Assembly (NCBI GenBank): GCA_029941985.1 | Contig: JAPYTV010000050.1 | Location: 1-6,458 of the forward strand | Reading direction: 5' to 3' | Source: Candidatus Pelagibacter sp. | GTDB taxonomy: Bacteria; Pseudomonadota; Alphaproteobacteria; Pelagibacterales; Pelagibacteraceae | Length of the DNA: 6,458 nt | Part shown: positions 1 to 5,508 of the stretch, piece after piece | Numbering within the stretch: the first letter of the stretch is position 1 | How the letters are laid out: every line of letters starts with the position of its first letter | Program-made: the position numbers and the translations under genes | Notes under the pieces: generated by a model | The model's database searches: none | What the model was told of the DNA's origin: nothing | What the model saw: only the letters and a program-made list of their open reading frames with translations

Positions 1-307
1 TAATTACTTTTTTTCTTTCATCAGTAATTGACATCCCAGCCATTATTGCATCAAATTTTCTCATTTGTAGAGCTGGTATCATTCCATCCCAATCTTGTTC
101 AACAATATCACATTGTCTTCCAATGTATCTGCAAAGCGAATAAGCTAATTCAACCTCAAATCCAATTAGCTTACCTGAAGCATCTTTTGAATTCCATGGA
201 GGATAAGCGCCTTCAGTTCCAATCCTAATTTTATCAGAAGCGTAAACATTTCCGACAATCAATAAAGAAGCTAGAACTGAAAAAATAGTTTTTTTAAATA
301 TATTCAT
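1..307 (-). CDS. ABC transporter substrate-binding protein, cationic amino acid (Lys/Arg/Orn-binding) type, 3' end cut by window
   Basis: Periplasmic solute-binding protein of family 3 (HisJ/ArgT/LAO type) that delivers an amino acid to an inner-membrane ABC importer. Only the first 102 residues are in the window; the family is usually about 250-280 residues. Residues 1-23 form a clear signal peptide: basic start (MNIFKK), hydrophobic core, and a VYA cleavage site before SDK. The mature part begins KIRIGTEGAYPPW (residues 26-38), continues through GKLIGFEVELA and QDWDGMIPAL (71-80), and reaches MSITDERKK (92-100). Aligned by memory to the Salmonella LAO protein, Tyr35 and Trp73 take the places of the ligand-stacking Tyr14 and Phe52. 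Arg98 takes the place of the carboxylate-binding Arg77. Glu32 takes the place of Asp11, which holds the side-chain amine, so a basic amino acid is likely, though the exact ligand is not shown. It follows the polyamine gene fusion with a 61-bp gap. It has the best Shine-Dalgarno site in the window, as expected for an abundant binding protein. Confidence 0.88.
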   Translation of the reverse strand, partial: MNIFKKTIFSVLASLLIVGNVYASDKIRIGTEGAYPPWNSKDASGKLIGFEVELAYSLCRYIGRQCDIVEQDWDGMIPALQMRKFDAIMAGMSITDERKKVI

Positions 308-313
308 TATTTT

Positions 314-320
314 CTCCTTT
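314..320 (-). promoter_or_regulatory. Strong Shine-Dalgarno site of the binding-protein gene
   Basis: Read on the minus strand this is AAAGGAG, followed by 6 nt and the ATG at 307. It fixes the start codon. It stands out because most other genes here have weak or no recognisable ribosome binding site, which points to high translation of the binding protein. Confidence 0.8.
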
Positions 321-330
321 AATTAAAAAA

Positions 331-359
331 ATATTATTTCACAATTTTAATAGTTTAAA
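331..359 (-). promoter_or_regulatory. Possible sigma-70-type promoter for the binding-protein gene
   Basis: On the minus strand, TTTAAA (359-354) is followed by a 17-nt spacer and TAATAT (336-331). Each hexamer matches four of six consensus positions. A transcript starting near 324 would have a short leader that includes the AAAGGAG site. The 61-bp gap after the polyamine fusion gene also suggests a separate transcript, unlike the 5-nt gaps upstream. In DNA this AT-rich such matches arise by chance, so this is only a candidate. Nothing else was seen in 308-368, and there is no GC-rich hairpin. Confidence 0.35.
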
Positions 360-368
360 AAGAAAATT

Positions 369-1409
369 TTAATGATTAATTGAAGAAGAAAAATTCCAAG
401 AACAATCAAAGCTTGGAATATAAACCCTATCTAAAGTTGTATTTCCAAAATTTTTATTAAAAACATCAAGCCATTTTTGTACTTGTAGGGGTTTTTTATC
501 TTGACTGCCTACCTGTGCGGTGATCACACCATTTGGCTTTAATATTCTAATTAGCGAATCCATATTTTTTGCAGCAAGATCTATACAAAATTGATCGTCA
601 TTAAGATCTACAAAAATTTTATCATATTTGTCATCTTCAACTGATTTAATATTTTCAAAGGCATCTCCCCAAATACATTTAACAGAATTTTTTTCAGTAG
701 ATTTATTTCCAATTTTCCCTAAATGTTTATTACAAACATCAACCACTTCTGGATCTAATTCATACCAGTCTATAAAATTAAATCCTTTTGAAATACATTC
801 TCTAGTAACACCTCCATCACCTCCACCAATTATAGCAGCGTTCTCCATATCTTTATTAAGTTTTAATGCAGCGTTAACAAAAGTTGAGCTATATAAATGT
901 TCATCATTTGTAGCAACTTGAATTTCATTGTCTATAAAAAGAGATTTTCCAAACTGTTCTAAATCTAATATCTCAATATGCTGCCCTACTTTAGATTTAA
1001 AATCTTCAAGTACATCATTTACTACATAAGATTTTTGTAAGCCGGATGAACTATAAACATCATGATAAAGATCTTTAGTATCTCTATTAAATTCTTTTTT
1101 AATTATTCTTTTGTGTTTAAATTCTTTTTTAATAATATCTAAAGCAATCGATGGACTGATATTTCCACATGTAAAAAAATCAAAACTTATAATTTCTTTT
1201 TCTGGGAAAGTATGAAAACTGATATGGCTTTCTGCTAATAAAGCTAAAATTGTAAATCCTTGTGGTTCAAATTTATATTTGGAAATCTTTAAGACAGTTA
1301 CATTTGCTGCTTTTGCAATCTTATTAATAACATTTTCAAATAAAGAAGGATCATATTCCTGAGTAGTTCCAATAATATCTAAGGTTATGTGTTCGCCAAC
1401 TTTTGTCAT
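369..1409 (-). CDS. speDE: Bifunctional S-adenosylmethionine decarboxylase-spermidine synthase fusion
   Basis: Two consecutive enzymes of polyamine synthesis in one 346-residue protein. Residues 1-120 are a class 1B prokaryotic AdoMet decarboxylase. The motif LAESHISFHTFPE (58-70) holds the Glu60-Ser61 self-cleavage site, where Ser61 becomes the pyruvoyl group, and His66. Cys81 lies in FFTCG. The spacing Ser-5-His-15-Cys equals that of the Thermotoga enzyme (63/68/83). Residues about 125-346 are an aminopropyltransferase with IIGGGDGG (193-200), ELDPEVVD (217-224), GDA (248-250), VDLNDD (267-272) and a C-terminal IPSFDCSWNF (331-340). It makes decarboxylated SAM and transfers its aminopropyl group to a diamine, presumably putrescine, releasing MTA. 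The start ATG lies 5 nt after the aldolase stop. The usual YHE and DxxDPxGP motifs are altered (see findings). It acts in the cytoplasm and is the last gene of the mtnP run. Such fusions have been reported in other bacteria, as far as I recall. Confidence 0.92.
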   Translation of the reverse strand: MTKVGEHITLDIIGTTQEYDPSLFENVINKIAKAANVTVLKISKYKFEPQGFTILALLAESHISFHTFPEKEIISFDFFTCGNISPSIALDIIKKEFKHKRIIKKEFNRDTKDLYHDVYSSSGLQKSYVVNDVLEDFKSKVGQHIEILDLEQFGKSLFIDNEIQVATNDEHLYSSTFVNAALKLNKDMENAAIIGGGDGGVTRECISKGFNFIDWYELDPEVVDVCNKHLGKIGNKSTEKNSVKCIWGDAFENIKSVEDDKYDKIFVDLNDDQFCIDLAAKNMDSLIRILKPNGVITAQVGSQDKKPLQVQKWLDVFNKNFGNTTLDRVYIPSFDCSWNFSSSINH

Positions 1410-1414
1410 AAAAA

Positions 1415-2080
1415 TTACCCACTCTTATAATTTTTTATTTTATCTAAAATTTTTTGCATTTCTGTAAATGTAAGAATTTTAGGTTTTCCAAGTTTTAATG
1501 TAATTATGTATTGTTGGCAAATATTTTCAACTTCTTGAGCAAGCTCAAAAGCTGTGGATAAGTTTTTTCCAAATACAACCTGTCCATGATTTGACATTAA
1601 ACATGCTTTTCTTTTTTCTAATGCTTTAATTATATTCACAGATAGTTCATTGGTCCCAAAAGTTGCATATTCAGAACATTTTATGTCGTCTCCACCTGCT
1701 AAGGCTATCATGTAATGAAAAGCAGGAATTGATTCCCCATGAGATGATACCGCTGTTGCATGTGGTGAATGAGCATGGACTATTGCTTTGGCTTCCCATT
1801 TACTTTTATAAATATCTTGATGAAATCTCCACTCAGAAGATGGATTTTTTCCTAAATTAAACCAAGAAAGAAAATCTTTTTCCTCATTTAAAGATAAAAA
1901 GACAATGTCCTCAGGTTTTAAAGTTTCATATTTTTTCCCAGAAGGAGTTATAAAAAAACCCTCAACATCATCCTGAATTCCTCTGACAGATATATTTCCA
2001 GATCTTAAGGGTGATAAATTTGTAGTATTTAATTTTTTTGAATATTCAATTACTTGTTCTCGTTCTATTAAATTTAACAC
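1415..2080 (-). CDS. Class II aldolase, FucA/Ald2-like; probable 5-methylthioribulose-1-phosphate aldolase
   Basis: A 221-residue class II (zinc) sugar-phosphate aldolase, the usual length for L-fuculose-1-phosphate aldolase relatives. SGNIS (27-31) and TPSG (45-48) match the phosphate-binding segments. Glu83 in SSEW is the expected catalytic acid/base. His102, His104 (VHAHSPH) and His165 (SNHGQ) are the expected zinc ligands. The stretch EYATFGTNELS (137-147), then NHG and FELAQEVENICQQY (178-191), is typical of the aldolase branch rather than of MtnB dehydratase, which shares the fold. Its position after mtnP and mtnA suggests it cleaves methylthioribulose-1-P to DHAP and 2-methylthioacetaldehyde, as Ald2 does in the DHAP shunt. 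Substrate is inferred from context; the fold and aldolase class are visible in sequence. The start is GTG at 2080 with no Shine-Dalgarno. It is supported because SGN then falls near residue 28 as in E. coli FucA, and because it lies 5 nt after the upstream stop. Confidence 0.85.
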   Translation of the reverse strand: MLNLIEREQVIEYSKKLNTTNLSPLRSGNISVRGIQDDVEGFFITPSGKKYETLKPEDIVFLSLNEEKDFLSWFNLGKNPSSEWRFHQDIYKSKWEAKAIVHAHSPHATAVSSHGESIPAFHYMIALAGGDDIKCSEYATFGTNELSVNIIKALEKRKACLMSNHGQVVFGKNLSTAFELAQEVENICQQYIITLKLGKPKILTFTEMQKILDKIKNYKSG

Positions 2081-2085
2081 TTTAA

Positions 2086-2283
2086 TTATTTATTTTTATT
2101 TTTCTTTATTTCTTCTTCACAAAACTTTTTTGCTTCTTCAAGATCTGTTATCTTGGATTTAGATAGTTTTTGACTTCCCGCTAAACAAGCATCAACTGCT
2201 CTTTTTAGATTATGATCACTAAAGTTCAAAATAACAACCATGCCCAAAACTATAAAAATAAATATTAAAATATTTTTTATCAT
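2086..2283 (-). CDS. Small single-pass membrane protein of unknown function with two cysteines
   Basis: I do not recognise this 65-residue protein. Residues 3-20 form one hydrophobic segment (ILIFIFIVLGMVVILN) after a short start with Lys3. This is a membrane anchor or an uncleaved signal; no good signal-peptidase site is visible. The rest is charged and probably helical: NLKRAVDACLAGSQ (25-38), then ITDLEEAKKFCEEEIKKNKNK (45-65). Cys33 and Cys55 could pair if this tail lies in the periplasm, forming a small helical hairpin. The ATG overlaps the mtnA stop by 4 nt (ATGA) and its stop lies 5 nt before the aldolase start. It is therefore built into the operon and almost certainly translated. Candidate roles are membrane tethering of the pathway or help in expelling a by-product, but nothing in the sequence shows this. 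Confidence 0.75.
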   Translation of the reverse strand: MIKNILIFIFIVLGMVVILNFSDHNLKRAVDACLAGSQKLSKSKITDLEEAKKFCEEEIKKNKNK

Positions 2284-3350
2284 TTAAATAAACCTTCTAG
2301 TCCTTCTAAAGATGCTTCACAAATACCTTTTTCAGTAATTAATCCAGTTACATATTTTGCTGGTGTAACATCAAAAGCTAAATTCATAGATTTACTTTTT
2401 TTTGGATAAATTAATACTTTTTTAACACTTCCACTTTCATCTAAACCTTCTATATGAGATAATTCCTCTGAATTTCTTTCTTCAATTGGAATATTATTAA
2501 AGTCTATTATATCCCAATCAATTGTTGAGCTTGGTACTGCGACATAAAAAGGTACATTATTATCATATGCAGCTAATGCTTTAAGATAAGTTCCAATTTT
2601 ATTACAAACATCACCTGTTGATAAAGTTCTATCAGTCCCAACAATGCACATATCAACCTCTCCTCTCTGCATTAATATTCCACCAGTGTTATCTGCAATT
2701 ATTGTATTTGGTACTTCTTCTTCATTTAATTCATATGAAGTTAAATTAGCTCCTTGATTTCTTGGTCTTGTTTCATCAACCCAAACATGAACTGGAATTC
2801 CTTTTTTATGCGCATGGTAAATTGGAGAAGTTGCTGTACCCCAGTTTATTGTCGCAAGCCATCCTGCGTTGCAATGAGTTAAAATATTTACTGTATCTTT
2901 TTTTTTATTATAAATTTCTTCAATAATTTTTAATCCATTTAATCCAATATTTTCACAAAACTTAACATCTTCTTCACAGATTGCTTTTGCTTCATCTAGA
3001 GCTATTTTTAAAGTTTCATTATTATTAACGCCTGATAATTTTTTTACCATTCTATCAACGGCCCACTTTAAATTTATTGCTGTGGGTCTTGATTGAATTA
3101 GATCTTCTGAACTTTTTTTAATAAAATTAGGATCGTTCTTTTCCATAATAGCTAAAACCATTCCATAAGCTGCTGTTCCACCTATTAGTGGCGCTCCCCT
3201 AACTTCCATAATTTTAATTGCATTAATTGCATCTTTAACAGTTTTAAGTTCTTTGATTATAAATTGATGTGGTAATTTCGTTTGATCTATAATTTTCACA
3301 ACATTATTTTCAAACCAAATTGTTTGATATTCTTTGCCTTGTATTCTCAT
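2280..3350 (-). CDS. mtnA: S-methyl-5-thioribose-1-phosphate isomerase
   Basis: Cytoplasmic aldose-ketose isomerase of MTA salvage that turns 5-methylthioribose-1-P into 5-methylthioribulose-1-P. It belongs to the family related to eIF2B alpha/beta/delta subunits. At 356 residues it has the family's normal length. Recognisable segments are MEVRGAPLIGGTAAYG (48-63), SRPTAINLKWAVDRM (87-101), ILTHCNAGWLAT (156-167), VDETRPRNQGANLT (191-204), IVGTDR (236-241), TGDVCNKIGTY (245-255) and AFDVTPAKYVTGLITE (325-340). Cys160 and Asp240 are the expected catalytic pair and fall at the same numbers as in the Bacillus enzyme. The start ATG overlaps the mtnP stop by 4 nt, and its own TGA overlaps the next ATG, so the genes are probably translationally coupled. 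No mtnK kinase is seen; it is not needed, since MtnP already yields the phosphorylated sugar. Confidence 0.95.
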   Translation of the reverse strand: MRIQGKEYQTIWFENNVVKIIDQTKLPHQFIIKELKTVKDAINAIKIMEVRGAPLIGGTAAYGMVLAIMEKNDPNFIKKSSEDLIQSRPTAINLKWAVDRMVKKLSGVNNNETLKIALDEAKAICEEDVKFCENIGLNGLKIIEEIYNKKKDTVNILTHCNAGWLATINWGTATSPIYHAHKKGIPVHVWVDETRPRNQGANLTSYELNEEEVPNTIIADNTGGILMQRGEVDMCIVGTDRTLSTGDVCNKIGTYLKALAAYDNNVPFYVAVPSSTIDWDIIDFNNIPIEERNSEELSHIEGLDESGSVKKVLIYPKKSKSMNLAFDVTPAKYVTGLITEKGICEASLEGLEGLFK

Positions 3351-4219
3351 TTTTTTAGAACTCTTCCAGCAATTGTTTTGAGTTTATCAATTGTCTTTTG
3401 AGTTCTTTTTTCAGGCGATGTAATAATAGCCACATCTAAACAATTATTTGCAGGATCCTTTAGATCAATATGATTTTCAAAGTTATCAATAATATTTTTT
3501 ATCATTTTTTTTGCCTTTTCAGCGTTGCCTAATAATACTTTAATAACTTGTTGAACATCTACATTTTCATGATCTGGGTGCCAACAATCAAAGTCGGTTA
3601 CCATTGATACCGATGCATATCTAATTTCTGCTTCTCTAGCGAGTTTTGCTTCTGGCATATTTGTCATACCAATAACATCGGCTTTCCAGGATCTATAAAG
3701 ATTTGATTCAGCTAGTGTAGAAAATTGAGGACCTTCCATAACTACATAGGTACCTCCCCTTTGATATTCAATATTTTCTTTTTTAATTGCTTCTTCACAA
3801 GCATTCATTAATCCAGTTGAAGTTGGATGAGCCATAGACACATGAGCAACAATATCTTCACTAAAAAAAGTTTTCTCACGGGCAAAAGTTCTATCTATAA
3901 ATTGGTCAACTATAACAAATTTACCTGGTGACAGATTTTCTTTTAATGATCCTACGGCAGATACAGAGATAATATCTGTAACACCTAATTGTTTAAAAGC
4001 ATCAATATTTGCTCTAAAATTGATTTTAGATGGAGAAATAAAATGACCACGACCATGTCTTGGCAAAAAATAAACTTCTTTATTATTATATTTTGTTTTT
4101 AAAATTTCATCTGAGGGATTTCCCCATGGAGTATTTAAATTCAATAATTCTCTGTCTTTAAATTCTTCAACGTCATAAAGGCCACTCCCACCGATTATTG
4201 CTAATTTATTATTTGCCAT
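3347..4219 (-). CDS. mtnP: 5'-methylthioadenosine phosphorylase
   Basis: Cytoplasmic phosphorylase that splits MTA with phosphate into adenine and 5-methylthioribose-1-P, the first step in recycling the by-product of polyamine synthesis. The 290 residues match the trimeric MTAP/PNP family. Motifs are IIGGSGLYD (8-16), FLPRHGRGH (51-59) for phosphate, SAVGSL (87-92), YVVMEGPQFST (158-168), IGMTNMPEAKLAREAEIRYAS (183-203) and TDFDCW (208-213). Asp209 and Asp211 correspond to the Asp220/Asp222 pair of human MTAP that selects 6-amino purines, so adenine rather than hypoxanthine/guanine release is expected. The ATG at 4219 puts GGSGLY at residues 10-15, as is normal. It heads the minus-strand run and diverges from apt, which would use its adenine. 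The upstream Shine-Dalgarno is weak (AAAGAA, 11 nt before the ATG). Confidence 0.95.
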   Translation of the reverse strand: MANNKLAIIGGSGLYDVEEFKDRELLNLNTPWGNPSDEILKTKYNNKEVYFLPRHGRGHFISPSKINFRANIDAFKQLGVTDIISVSAVGSLKENLSPGKFVIVDQFIDRTFAREKTFFSEDIVAHVSMAHPTSTGLMNACEEAIKKENIEYQRGGTYVVMEGPQFSTLAESNLYRSWKADVIGMTNMPEAKLAREAEIRYASVSMVTDFDCWHPDHENVDVQQVIKVLLGNAEKAKKMIKNIIDNFENHIDLKDPANNCLDVAIITSPEKRTQKTIDKLKTIAGRVLKK

Positions 4220-4230
4220 ATCTATAAAAT

Positions 4231-4262
4231 TCTTTAAGTATTTATATATTAATACTAAAAGA
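4231..4262. promoter_or_regulatory. 32-bp near-perfect inverted repeat in the apt/mtnP divergent promoter region
   Basis: The outer arms are TCTTTAAGTATT (4231-4242) and AATACTAAAAGA (4251-4262), around an ATATAT core (4244-4249). Counted by hand, 14 of 16 symmetric pairs match, and the repeat spans most of the 44-bp gap. It contains facing -10-like hexamers: TATATT at 4245-4250 for apt and TATAAA at 4246-4241 on the minus strand for mtnP. No good -35 was found for either. Its ends supply the weak AAAGA-type ribosome sites of both genes. It may be an operator for a dimeric regulator or simply a symmetric double promoter. The symmetry is seen directly; the role is inferred. Confidence 0.5.
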
Positions 4263-4263
4263 A

Positions 4264-4791
4264 ATGAATTTAAAAGACCACATAAGATCTATTCCTGATT
4301 ATCCAAAAAAAGGAATACTATTTAGAGATATTACTACTTTAATTAAAAATGAAGAAGCATTTACCAAATCAATAGATGAGATAGTAGAAAGATCTAAAAA
4401 GTTCAAATTTAATAAAATTGCTGCAATAGAGTCTAGGGGCTTTGTATTTGCTTCAGCAGTTTCTTATTTATTAAAAAAACCATTCATTTTATTTAGAAAA
4501 AAAAACAAACTACCTGCTGAAACTCTTTCTGTAGATTTTAATTTAGAGTATGGGACTGCTACTATGGAGGTGCATAAAGACTCAATGGAGCAAGGTGACT
4601 CAATTTTGCTTATTGATGATTTAATAGCTACTGGTGGTACAGCGGATGCAGCTGCAAAATTAGTAGAAATATCTACTGCTAAAGTGGCTGGATTTATATT
4701 TGTAATAAATCTTTTTGACTTAGGTGGTTGTGAAAATCTTATTAAAAGAGGCCATAAAGTAGAAAACTTAATAGAATTTCCTGGTCATTAA
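4264..4791 (+). CDS. apt: Adenine phosphoribosyltransferase
   Basis: Cytoplasmic purine salvage enzyme that converts adenine and PRPP to AMP and pyrophosphate. The 175 residues match the usual bacterial Apt length (about 170-180). The start MNLKDHIRSIPDYPKKGILFRDIT (1-24) carries the typical IPDYPKKGI.F.DIT signature. AAIESRGF (53-60), RKKNKLP (78-84) and LEYGTATMEVH (94-104) follow. The PRPP-binding loop is LLIDDLIATGGTAD (114-127) with the paired Asp117-Asp118. NLFDLGG (149-155) and a closing FPGH complete the family pattern. It diverges from mtnP across 44 bp and would recycle the adenine that MtnP frees from MTA. It converges on the methyltransferase gene with only 5 bp between the stops. 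The ribosome site is weak (AAAAGAA directly before the ATG). Confidence 0.95.
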   Translation: MNLKDHIRSIPDYPKKGILFRDITTLIKNEEAFTKSIDEIVERSKKFKFNKIAAIESRGFVFASAVSYLLKKPFILFRKKNKLPAETLSVDFNLEYGTATMEVHKDSMEQGDSILLIDDLIATGGTADAAAKLVEISTAKVAGFIFVINLFDLGGCENLIKRGHKVENLIEFPGH

Positions 4792-4796
4792 AAATT

Positions 4797-5501
4797 TTAT
4801 ATACTCATTATTTTTTCAAAAAATTTTTCATACTCCTTATTTATATAAATACAAGTAACTCCAATTTTAGAAGTTAAGAAATAATTATTTTTTAATAATA
4901 ACTTATGACATTCACTATTAGTTATAATTTCTAAGTTATAAATATTTTGTTCAATACTTATTAATTTTGGTTTAAACTTTGAAAAATTAAAAGTAGATAT
5001 TACTTTAAAATCATTTCCTTCAACGTCTATATTTAAAAAATCAATATTTGTAATATTAAATTTTTCAAGTAAATCGTTTAATCTATAAGCTTGAATCGTT
5101 ACTTGTTTCTTAGAAATATCTTCAACTAATGAATTTTGTTGATTTATTTTTCCATTTTCATAATAAACTGTCTCACCATTAAAATCTGTAACTGCAGCAT
5201 TAATATTAAAATCTTTTGGTCTAGCTAATTTGAACAAGTCAATTGAAACTTTGCTTAAATCTACATTTAAACCATTCCAATCTTTTTTATGAAGGTAATA
5301 AGTTAGTGAACCTTTAATTGGATGATAACATCCAATGTCAACATAAAATCCTTTAGCATCATTTTTAAAAAATCTTCTTATAAAAATATCTTCACCAAAC
5401 TCACCTAGATGCTCATTTTTAGATGAGTTTCTAAATATCTTTAATTTTTTGTACAAATAGTATGTTAAAAAATTTTTAAATAATAACTCTTTAAATTTCA
5501 T
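4797..5501 (-). CDS. FkbM family SAM-dependent methyltransferase
   Basis: A 234-residue methyltransferase of the FkbM/Methyltransf_21 family, which commonly O-methylates sugars or other parts of glycans and polyketides. After a basic, aromatic-rich N-terminus, GEFGEDIFIRRFF (33-45) leads into SAM motif I, GFYVDIGCYHP (51-61). Acidic motif II is LNVDLS (78-83), and FLNIDVEGNDFKVI (155-168) is the characteristic FkbM strand-and-helix. SIEQNIYNL follows near residue 182. I chose the ATG at 5501, 7 nt after the glycosyltransferase stop. A TTG at 5537 in the same frame would add 12 residues and overlap that gene, but has no better ribosome site. The partner glycosyltransferase upstream suggests methylation of a surface saccharide; the real acceptor is unknown. 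Confidence 0.82.
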   Translation of the reverse strand: MKFKELLFKNFLTYYLYKKLKIFRNSSKNEHLGEFGEDIFIRRFFKNDAKGFYVDIGCYHPIKGSLTYYLHKKDWNGLNVDLSKVSIDLFKLARPKDFNINAAVTDFNGETVYYENGKINQQNSLVEDISKKQVTIQAYRLNDLLEKFNITNIDFLNIDVEGNDFKVISTFNFSKFKPKLISIEQNIYNLEIITNSECHKLLLKNNYFLTSKIGVTCIYINKEYEKFFEKIMSI

Positions 5502-5508
5502 ATTAATA

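Noticed and set aside
28..228. Open frame of 66 codons on the + strand
   Set aside because: It lies opposite the binding-protein gene, which has a signal peptide, clear family motifs and a strong Shine-Dalgarno. The opposite frame shows no recognisable feature.
343..368. Possible terminator after the polyamine fusion gene
   Set aside because: Only a 6-bp all-A/T stem (AATTTT/AAAATT) with a 14-nt loop can be formed. It would be too weak for an intrinsic terminator, and such pairings are common in this AT-rich DNA.
308..368. Riboswitch or other structured leader before the binding-protein gene
   Set aside because: The 61-bp gap is too short and lacks any G/C-containing stems or a recognisable conserved core.
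628..921. Open frame of 97 codons on the + strand
   Set aside because: It is antisense to the spermidine synthase domain (GGGDGG region). Its Ser/Pro/Leu-rich product is typical of a complement of Asp/Gly/Lys-rich coding sequence.
1663..1860. Open frame of 65 codons on the + strand
   Set aside because: It is antisense to the catalytic core of the aldolase and has no ribosome site or family motif.
1415..2080. Reading the aldolase as MtnB (methylthioribulose-1-phosphate dehydratase), which shares the fold and would also suit the pathway
   Set aside because: EYATFGTNELS, KACLMSNHG and FELAQEVENICQQY are hallmarks of the FucA/Ald2 aldolase branch, and no mtnC or mtnD follows. Not fully excluded without a phylogeny.
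2280..3350. Possibility of an alternative genetic code with TGA as tryptophan, given the AT richness
   Set aside because: mtnP and mtnA both end at TGA in ATGA overlaps at the normal C-terminal position for their families, and Trp residues elsewhere are read from TGG.
4786..4800. Bidirectional terminator between apt and the methyltransferase gene
   Set aside because: The gap is 5 bp, and the AAAAATTTT run has no stable stem.
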